Below, piece by piece: positions 40,691 through 45,736 of a DNA stretch of 45,736 bases (positions are counted from its first letter, which is position 1; each line of letters opens with the position of its first letter). Made by a program: the position numbers and the translations under genes. The notes below the pieces were generated by a model. That model was not told the DNA's origin and did not search any database. It saw only the letters and a program-made list of their open reading frames with translations. This DNA comes from an uncultured Dysosmobacter sp. (GTDB taxonomy: Bacteria > Bacillota > Clostridia > Oscillospirales > Oscillospiraceae). The stretch spans positions 1 to 45,736 of the forward strand of contig CAKTOO010000024.1 in the NCBI GenBank assembly GCA_934590165.1, read 5' to 3'.

Positions 40691-40734
40691 ACATATAAAC
40701 ATGGGAAATACTGACTATCGCTCCAAAGAAGAGC

Positions 40735-40811
<77 letters not shown>

Positions 40812-40819
40812 GAATGTGT

Positions 40820-40894
40820 TGGAGCAGGTGACGAGAATCGAACTCGCATCCCCAGCTTGGAAGGCTGGTGCCCTGACCATTGTGCTACACCTGC
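40820..40894 (-). tRNA. tRNA-Gly(TCC)
   Basis: The anticodon loop is CTTCCAA; acceptor GCAGGTG/CACCTGC with T-CCA. First gene of the cluster, after the promoter at 40927. Confidence 0.95.
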
Positions 40895-40926
40895 GTATGC
40901 CCTCCATGGAAATCGTCAGCTTGGAT

Positions 40927-40955
40927 ATATTAACATATCTGTATCGGAATGTCAA
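40927..40955 (-). promoter_or_regulatory. promoter of the tRNA cluster
   Basis: On the minus strand TTGACA, 17 bases, TAATAT, 32 bases before tRNA-Gly. It lies in the six-base gap to the end of the amidotransferase gene. Confidence 0.8.
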
Positions 40956-40960
40956 CCCAT

Positions 40961-41620
40961 TTACCTGCATTTTTTTGTGGCACACTGGCATCTTTTCAGA
41001 AAAGCCTGAAACAACAGGTCGCCGTCAGCCGCCCCCCTTTTCGCAAAGCTGCCTCTCAGCCGCTCCGGGTGCCACTGGACGCACCATACCGGCAAACACT
41101 CGTGTTCCATGGCCTCCACTGTTCCATCCGGCGCCCACTGGACCGGCCGCAGCTGGTCAGCGGGAAGCTCCACCGCCTGATGATGAGCGCTGTTGACGAT
41201 CACGGAACTTCCATATAATTCTGTCAAAAAAGAAGGGACGCCCCACGCATGGTGAAGGCGGTCCGCCCCTTCCGCACGGCTGTGACCGGGCAAATCCTGC
41301 CGCAGCGTCCCGCCCAGAGCAGCATTGATGACCTGTGCTCCCCGGCAAATGCCAAGGATTGGTACGCCAGCCGTCAAAGACCGTTCCAACACGGCAAATT
41401 CCAATGCGTCCCGCCGGGAATCCATGTCCCGGGAGGCCGTATTCTCCATACCGTAACGCCAAGGCTCCACATCCCCGCCGCCGGGCAGCAGCAGCCCGTC
41501 AAAGCTTGGAAGACGCGCCGGCTCCTCTGAAAATACCACCTGGCCGCCGACCGCTTCCACCGCACCGGAATAGTTGGCAAAGGACTCTTTCCGCCCGGGA
41601 ATCAAAATAACTGTCGCCAT
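40961..41620 (-). CDS. class I glutamine amidotransferase-like hydrolase (peptidase C26)
   Basis: The protein has 219 residues, ATG at 41620 with AAAGGAGG upstream. The nucleophile Cys is in GICRGAQV, the His in QWHPER. This is the gamma-glutamyl-gamma-aminobutyrate hydrolase (PuuD-like) family, which cleaves gamma-glutamyl bonds; the true substrate is unknown. The C-terminal residues (CATKKCR) are unusual. The gene ends next to the tRNA promoter, with no terminator between, so read-through into the tRNA cluster may add to tRNA transcription. Confidence 0.88.
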   Translation of the reverse strand: MATVILIPGRKESFANYSGAVEAVGGQVVFSEEPARLPSFDGLLLPGGGDVEPWRYGMENTASRDMDSRRDALEFAVLERSLTAGVPILGICRGAQVINAALGGTLRQDLPGHSRAEGADRLHHAWGVPSFLTELYGSSVIVNSAHHQAVELPADQLRPVQWAPDGTVEAMEHECLPVWCVQWHPERLRGSFAKRGAADGDLLFQAFLKRCQCATKKCR

Positions 41621-41650
41621 GGTACGCCTCCTTTATCAAGCCCTGTGGGT

Positions 41651-41679
41651 ATTGTATGCCCTTTCCGGGAAAATGGCAA
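41651..41679 (-). promoter_or_regulatory. promoter of the amidotransferase-like gene
   Basis: Minus strand TTGCCA, 17 bases, TACAAT, about 30 bases before the start. Confidence 0.7.
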
Positions 41680-41807
41680 CCTGGGACTTGCAAGAAGTCG
41701 GGAAATATGGCATAATACAATCCGCAGATGACTTGCGGTACGTTGTCGAAGCGTCCGCAGCGCGTTTGATGGGAAGCCAGCTCCACAAAATTTGCATATC
41801 TTGATAC

Positions 41808-41898
41808 GGAGATGTACCCAAGTGGCTGAAGGGTCCGCACTCGAAATGCGGTAGGCGGGTCAAACCGCGCGGGGGTTCAAATCCCTCCATCTCCGCCA
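41808..41898 (+). tRNA. tRNA-Ser(CGA)
   Basis: A class II tRNA with long variable arm (TAGGCGGG...CCGC). The anticodon loop is CTCGAAA; GGAGATG/CATCTCC acceptor, G-CCA encoded. It is transcribed rightwards and runs into the repeat array. Confidence 0.94.
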
Positions 41899-41899
41899 G

Positions 41900-42272
41900 C
41901 TCGTCGCAAGCGTCATATCGCTTGCGACGAGTTTTTTATGCTCCGCATCAAAAACTCATCGTGCGCTCATTTCGCTGCGCCTCGCTTCCGAACCGGATTC
42001 GCTGCGCTGGATTCCGGTTCGGATTGGGAAACGAAAATATCGGAATGAAGCCACCTAACACGTGGTCGCAAAGTTCACTTTGCGACCACGTGTTTTTATT
42101 CCTGCGGAACAAAAGAACGTCATCCGCCCGCTCCCTTGCTCCTCCTCTCCGACCGCGATTCGCTTCGCTCGATTCCGGTTCGGGTTTCAGGGTTATGCGG
42201 AAAATCCATGTCTTGAAAGCGTTGCCATTTTCAGTCCGCCGCAAGGCCATATCGCTTGCGGCGAGTTTTTTA
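41900..42272 (+). repeat. right T-P-T-P-T array, mirror of the left one
   Basis: Reading rightwards after tRNA-Ser: terminator (41900-41937), palindrome (41988-42022), terminator (42058-42097, a 16-bp perfect stem), palindrome (42149-42183, arms partly mismatched), terminator (42237-42272). Order and orientation relative to the tRNA match the left array; the first terminator shares most of its arms and loop with 40170-40210. The palindromes have the same inverted core, ATTCGCTGCGCTGGAT or ATTCGCTTCGCTCGAT. Confidence 0.85.
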
Positions 42273-42308
42273 TATGTCAGAATCATGGTAGCATTGCAGC
42301 GATTATGG

Positions 42309-42314
42309 TATAAT
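42309..42314 (+). promoter_or_regulatory. -10 box of the M20 gene
   Basis: TATAAT, about 65 bases before the gene. I see no good -35 box at 16-18 bases. Confidence 0.45.
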
Positions 42315-42380
42315 AATTACAAATAATTGCGGTTTTTCCCTCCTTGGGACAGGACCGCCAAATACCGGGAGGCTATTCGT

Positions 42381-43610
42381 ATGACATCTGAAAAATTGCT
42401 TCAAGAGGCGGAGGCACTTCGTGAACAAATTTTGGCCGAGCGCCGCTGGCTGCATGAAAACGCGGAGACCGGCTTCGGCCTGACCAAGACCCATGCATTT
42501 GTCAAGCAGGAGCTGGCGGATATGGGCTACCAGCCTGTGGACTGTGGCAGGGCCGGCATCGTTGCCCTGGCAGGCGGCAAAAAGCCGGGAAAGGTGTTTT
42601 TACTGCGGGCGGATATGGACGCCCTGCCCATTCAAGAGGAATCCGGCGTGGACTTTGCCTGCAAAAGCGGCAACATGCACGCCTGCGGCCATGACCTGCA
42701 CACGGCCATGCTGCTGGGCGCGGCGAGACTGCTCAAGGCCCACGAGGAGGAGATCCCCGGCACGGTCAAGCTGATGTTCCAGCCAGCCGAGGAGATTTTT
42801 GAGGGCTCCCACGACATGATCGAAGCGGGGCTGCTGGAAAATCCCAAGGTCGATGCGGCGCTGATGATCCATGTGATGGCCGGAATGCCCTTTCCTGCCG
42901 GAACGGTCATCGTCTCCGCCCCTGGTGTCAGCGCCCCGGCAGCGGACTATTTTGAGATCAAAGTCCGCGGCAAGGGCTGCCATGGCTCCATGCCCAACAC
43001 CGGCATCGACCCCCTGACAGCCGCCGCGCACATTCTCGTCGGCTTGCAGGAGCTCCAGGCCAGAGAGCTTGCCATGGATGACCGGGCTGTGCTGACGATC
43101 GGCACCATGAACGCCGGTACCGCCGCCAATGTCATCCCAGACAGCGTCACCATGGGCGGAAGCATCCGTACTTTTGACGAGGAGACCCGCACCATGCTCA
43201 AAAAGCGCATGGCCGAGATTGCTGGCGGCATCGCCCAGGCCTTCCGGGCGGAGGCCGATGTGGCCTTCGGCAGCGGCTGTCCCACCCTGGTCAATGACCG
43301 GGACCTGTCTGCCTGCTGCGAGACATACGTTAAGGAGCTGCTTGGAAAGGGGAATGCCTTTTCCGTGGCGGAACTGAACGCCATGAGCGGTGGCGGTTCC
43401 TCCTCCAAGTCCGCCGGTTCGGAGGATTTCGCCTATGTCAGCCAGGAGGTCCCCTCCATCATGCTGGCCCTGGCCAGCGGCCAGCCGGAAAAAGGCTACG
43501 GGTATCCCCAGCACCACCCCATGGTAAAGTTTGACGAGAGCGTTCTCGCCGGCGGAAGCGCGGTGTACGCTTACACGGCTCTGCGTTGGTTGGAGGACCA
43601 CAACGGATAA
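42381..43610 (+). CDS. M20D-type amidohydrolase (N-acyl-amino acid/hippurate hydrolase family)
   Basis: The protein has 409 residues from the ATG at 42381, with GGGAGG upstream; the longer start at 42327 lacks a site. The metal-site segments are RADMDALP (about 92-99), HACGHDLHTAM (about 113-123), QPAEE and the C-terminal HHPMVKFDE. A dimerisation domain lies in the middle (about 185-295). It probably removes acyl groups from amino acids or peptides in the cytoplasm. A remnant of a related gene lies at 19934-20168. The catalytic Cys-containing ACGH pattern is complete, so it is likely active. Confidence 0.93.
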   Translation: MTSEKLLQEAEALREQILAERRWLHENAETGFGLTKTHAFVKQELADMGYQPVDCGRAGIVALAGGKKPGKVFLLRADMDALPIQEESGVDFACKSGNMHACGHDLHTAMLLGAARLLKAHEEEIPGTVKLMFQPAEEIFEGSHDMIEAGLLENPKVDAALMIHVMAGMPFPAGTVIVSAPGVSAPAADYFEIKVRGKGCHGSMPNTGIDPLTAAAHILVGLQELQARELAMDDRAVLTIGTMNAGTAANVIPDSVTMGGSIRTFDEETRTMLKKRMAEIAGGIAQAFRAEADVAFGSGCPTLVNDRDLSACCETYVKELLGKGNAFSVAELNAMSGGGSSSKSAGSEDFAYVSQEVPSIMLALASGQPEKGYGYPQHHPMVKFDESVLAGGSAVYAYTALRWLEDHNG

Positions 43611-43666
43611 GCCTTTCCTGCATGAGGACTTCCCCGCCCCGCATAAAATGAGCGGGAGGGATGTTC

Positions 43667-44011
43667 ATGCTGTCTGCCGCGCTGCTGTTGTTCGCCAATA
43701 CCCTGCTGTTTTCCCTACGCCTCTCCGGAGGTGGTTCCTTTCCGAAGCCGCTCTCCGCTGCCGAGGAGCGGGAGTATCTTCAACGCTATGCCCAGGGCGA
43801 CCAAGAGGCCCGGGATATCCTCATCCAACGAAATCTCCGCCTGGTGGCCCACATCATCAAGAAGTACTACACGCAAAACGGGGACCAGGAGGACTTGATC
43901 TCCATCGGTACCATCGGTCTGATCAAGGGAATTTCCAGTTTTGACCCAAACAAGGGCGCCCGCCTGGCCACCTATGCCGCCAGGTGCATTGAAAATACTA
44001 TCCTAACATAG
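43667..44011 (+). pseudogene. sigK: N-terminal half of pro-sigma-K (spoIVCB-like), interrupted
   Basis: The frame has 114 residues, with the start at 43667 best spaced from GGGAGGG. It begins with the hydrophobic pro-sequence of pro-sigma-K (residues 1-16) and continues LSGGGSFPKPLSAAEE and LRLVAHIIKKYY, DLISIGTIGLIKGI and FDPNKGARLATYAARCIEN, the region 2 of the mother-cell sporulation sigma factor. It then runs T-I-L-T and stops, where intact proteins read ENEIL-M. Regions 3 and 4 are missing. In B. subtilis and some clostridia the same gene is split there by the skin element. It cannot work unless rejoined; the other half must lie beyond the window. Confidence 0.85.
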
Positions 44012-44012
44012 C
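43985..44012. other. probable skin-type attachment junction in sigK
   Basis: GAAAAT (43991-43996) matches the sigK codons before the expected GAAATC. The next bases read ACTATCCTAA: partial likeness (ATCCT and A) continues past the break, as expected for a hybrid att site. Upstream is GC-rich sigK, downstream AT-rich foreign sequence. Confidence 0.6.
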
Positions 44013-44079
44013 GGAACTATCGGAGGATGAAGTAGCAAAACAGGCACCTTTTGGTGCGAAATGGCGCCTGCTGGCGCAA

Positions 44080-44601
44080 GTGGAAGTCCGCTGCTACATT
44101 CTGATTTCCAATATATCAGGTTCAGTAAAAGTAGCCCCGTTACAAATTCTTCAATTTCCGGTGATACTGCCGCACAAGTTTCAGGATGCAGAAAAGTTCA
44201 ATCTGCAGTTCTCGGACTTCTCCGAAATCACTGAAACAGCGGACAAGCTCCGCTGGCTTCGATACCAGAAAGGCTTGCGGCAGAGAGACGTAGCTGACTA
44301 CGCCGGTATATACCGAAGTACTTATATTCATTATGAAGAATATGGAAAGGACTTTTACTCTCCGAAGCACATGGAGAGAATTGCGCAGCTTTTCGAGGTC
44401 CCAGTTGAAAGACTTCTGGATGACTACAATCTCTTTCTGAGAAACGGCCAGGGTAAGCAGATCAAGGCAATTCGGATGAAACTTGGCCTAACGCAAAGAG
44501 AGTATGCAGATAAGCTAGGCATCAGCCTTTGCAACCTCAAACAATGGGAGCAGAACAGAAAACAACTTTTCAAATCCACTTGGGAGAAGTACTTCAAATA
44601 G
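44080..44601 (+). CDS. tandem helix-turn-helix (XRE) protein, start uncertain
   Basis: The frame from GTG 44080 gives 173 residues, but no ribosome site fits, and the open frame continues upstream to 43993 without a start, reading sigK-junction sequence. The gene may have lost its first codons at the integration junction, or start internally. Residues about 52-112 form one XRE domain (LRQRDVADYAGIYRSTYIHYE), and about 126-173 form a second (LTQREYADKLGISLCNLKQWE). Double-HTH proteins of this kind occur in clostridial mobile elements; targets unknown. A terminator follows at 44690. Confidence 0.7.
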   Translation: MEVRCYILISNISGSVKVAPLQILQFPVILPHKFQDAEKFNLQFSDFSEITETADKLRWLRYQKGLRQRDVADYAGIYRSTYIHYEEYGKDFYSPKHMERIAQLFEVPVERLLDDYNLFLRNGQGKQIKAIRMKLGLTQREYADKLGISLCNLKQWEQNRKQLFKSTWEKYFK

Positions 44602-44689
44602 AGGGTAAACGCTACAATTACTGGGTTACTTGGGTAAGCACTCTTAACTGCGATGGGAATGTATTGTGTGACTGTCGTATACAGAATAA

Positions 44690-44730
44690 CCGAGCAGACT
44701 GGTCTTGATAATCAGTCTGCTCGGTTTTCT
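44690..44730 (+). terminator. terminator
   Basis: CCGAGCAGACTG pairs with CAGTCTGCTCGG, 12 bp, followed by TTTTCT. Confidence 0.75.
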
Positions 44731-44765
44731 ATCAGGTCAGCGTTCATGAGAACCCTGTGGATTTA

Positions 44766-44942
44766 TTATGCTTGTTCTTTCAAATGCTTCACTACTGCAT
44801 CTACCAGCTCTAACTTTTGCTCCGTGGAACAGGGCAACTTCAAGATGTTCTTCAGTGCCTGCTCTGCATGAAATTTTGCAAGTTCATGGGCAAGTTCCTT
44901 TTGTGCTTGCTCTGACTTGGGATAGATTAGAAATACTTCCAT
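44766..44942 (-). CDS. 58-residue helical protein, unknown
   Basis: This frame begins with a strong site (GGAAAGGAGGG, 5 bases before the ATG at 44942). It is Lys/Glu/Gln/Leu-rich (MEVFLIYPKSEQAQKELAHE and so on to KEQA) and probably all helical. No family recognised. It lies in the accessory region after the sigK break, on the strand opposite to the XRE gene, and would be the last gene of a small minus-strand group reading towards sigK. Confidence 0.6.
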   Translation of the reverse strand: MEVFLIYPKSEQAQKELAHELAKFHAEQALKNILKLPCSTEQKLELVDAVVKHLKEQA

Positions 44943-45039
44943 TGTTGCCCTCCTTTCCAGAGCGTTTGATGCTTAACTCTATGTGCGTTTTCCATTGCAT
45001 ATGCCGTGTCTGAATATTCCCAGACTTCAAATTCAGCAT
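44884..45039 (-). CDS. possible 51-residue protein, uncertain
   Basis: An ATG at 45039 lies 5 bases after AAGGAGG, an excellent site. The frame encodes 51 residues and overlaps the start of the 58-residue gene by 59 bases. A second frame over the same DNA (ending at 44927) looks more protein-like (GGLHAEFEVWEYSD) but has no ribosome site of its own. One of the two frames may be real; I cannot decide. Confidence 0.25.
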   Translation of the reverse strand: MLNLKSGNIQTRHMQWKTHIELSIKRSGKEGNNGSISNLSQVRASTKGTCP

Positions 45040-45168
45040 GTAGACCTCCTTCTACATAAACTAAAGAGCTCTTCAGAATAAATGTAGAAAAAGAGGGCCT
45101 TTTGACCACCCCAACGAGATGAAATTATTCTTACGATTGACTATGCAGGAAAATAGGGAGAAAAAGAG

Positions 45169-45202
45169 ACAGCCCAGTTGCATTTTACTCTGCAACTGGG
45201 CT
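45169..45202 (-). terminator. hairpin at the end of the 92-residue gene
   Basis: AGCCCAGTTGCA pairs with TGCAACTGGGCT around eight bases. It overlaps the stop of the gene at 45185 and is followed on the minus strand by TCTCTTTTT. Confidence 0.65.
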
Positions 45203-45463
45203 GCTCTCTTTTAATAATTTCTGCGTCTTTGCAATGACTGACCAAATATCCTTTTCAAACTGGATACTCCCATGAAATAGGGGAGCCAAAAAGAAAAGGG
45301 CCTCCTTTATGTTCCTTAAATCCTCATAACCGGTTCGGTTATCTTGGAGGTGTTGATGCGTTTCATAATATCTGACCCGCACATCTTCTGATACAGAATC
45401 CGAAACGAAGTAGGTCGCAATAAGGCCGTCAATTAGCGCTACCTCATCCATCGTAAAGAACAT
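45185..45463 (-). CDS. 92-residue protein, unknown
   Basis: ATG at 45463, with GGGAGAA eight bases upstream. It reads MFFTMDEVALIDGLIATY, then a charged, helical protein to KLLKESSPVAE. No domain or membrane segment. I do not recognise it. It follows the truncated macro-domain gene on the same strand, 51 bases away; parts of the two frames overlap in another frame, so the order may be a rearrangement. Confidence 0.6.
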   Translation of the reverse strand: MFFTMDEVALIDGLIATYFVSDSVSEDVRVRYYETHQHLQDNRTGYEDLRNIKEALFFLAPLFHGSIQFEKDIWSVIAKTQKLLKESSPVAE

Positions 45464-45514
45464 ATAATTTCTCCCATCGTAAACAATACCAGCATATAGT
45501 ACCACACATCGCTC

Positions 45515-45706
45515 TCAAGTACAAGATAATTCCTGTTCCGCAAAGCAGCTGTGGAGCATTTCACATTCTGCCAGCAGCCCCGGTCCAGCGGCACGATGAA
45601 TGCAGCCGTCCACACCGCCGCCACATAGCAGCGACTCGTTGGCAGCGTTGACGATAGCATCCACCTTCATTTTTGTGATGTCATTTCTGACGATTTGAAG
45701 CGGCAT
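45515..45706 (-). pseudogene. truncated macro-domain protein (ADP-ribose binding)
   Basis: The frame from ATG 45706 (GGGAGGG upstream) gives 63 residues: DITKMKVDAIVNAANESLL and GGGVDGCIHRAAGPGLLAEC, the first ADP-ribose-binding loops of the macro-domain (O-acetyl-ADP-ribose deacetylase-like) family, whose usual length is about 170. It diverges after LHSC and stops, so it lacks most of the fold and is likely inactive. It is the last gene seen. Confidence 0.8.
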
Positions 45707-45736
45707 GATCAAGCCCTCCCATTCGGTTACTTCGCG

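Noticed and set aside
41574..41804. Plus-strand frame between the amidotransferase and tRNA-Ser
   Set aside because: It begins antisense to the amidotransferase gene, spans its promoter and runs into the tRNA; no ribosome site.
44653..44871. 72-residue plus-strand frame
   Set aside because: It crosses a clear terminator and is antisense to the small gene at 44766-44942, which has a strong ribosome site.

Overview
The window looks like chromosome of an anaerobic, low-branching Firmicute of the gut Clostridia, probably near the Flavonifractor/Oscillospiraceae group. This is inferred from high-GC coding with strong GGAGG ribosome sites, a biotin-dependent sodium-pump decarboxylase, methionine gamma-lyase, sigma-54 control, and the N-terminal half of a sporulation pro-sigma-K gene. 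The core is GC-rich and ordinary. Both edges (about 1-2700 and 44000-45736) are more AT-rich and carry signs of integration.

Layout. 1-2350: a 47-base 3' fragment of tRNA-Pro(GGG), followed by two single-gene islets (a HEPN-like membrane protein and a DUF4417-type protein), each ending in a tRNA-3'-end-like sequence and a terminator. 2733-6628: FMN-riboswitch-controlled riboflavin operon ribD-ribE-ribBA-ribH. 6678-7142: decayed integrase and truncated secreted protein. 7172-14426: an ABC uptake operon (binding protein, fused permease, ATPase, metallo-beta-lactamase-fold protein) divergent from an unusual LacI-type regulator fused to a solute-binding domain. 14427-15481: gene-poor. 15482-19377: sbcD-sbcC. 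19378-20371: gene remnants. 20372-23806: greA-type factor, yjdF with a probable riboswitch, radical SAM protein, ArsC/Spx-like protein and tRNA dihydrouridine synthase. 23953-29713: NhaC-type transporter, frameshifted cyclase-family gene, methionine gamma-lyase with a textbook sigma-54 promoter, and a sigma-54 activator. 29785-33676: sodium-pump decarboxylase genes (gamma, biotin carrier, beta, carboxyltransferase). 33710-36278: isolated phage-type tail fibre pair divergent from a repressor/ImmA-like pair. 36447-39804: aminotransferase, heme-binding-like protein, DUF4367-type anti-sigma and ECF sigma factor. 39999-42272: a tRNA region (Gly, Arg, His, Gln, Lys on minus; Ser on plus) bracketed by mirrored arrays of a hairpin repeat family. 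42381-43610: M20 amidohydrolase. 43667-45736: sigK interrupted at the place where skin elements insert in other spore formers, followed by an AT-rich accessory stretch.

How the parts fit. The riboflavin operon is self-contained and FMN-regulated. The ABC operon is probably controlled by the divergent fusion regulator. The methionine gamma-lyase is probably switched on by the neighbouring sigma-54 activator, and the NhaC-type protein may import or exchange its substrate or sodium. The decarboxylase operon couples decarboxylation to sodium export. The two most interesting items are the mirrored terminator/palindrome arrays around the tRNA genes and the sigK interruption. Next come the sigma-54 methionine-catabolism module, the LacI/solute-binding fusion and the repeated tRNA-Pro-like ends at the left edge.
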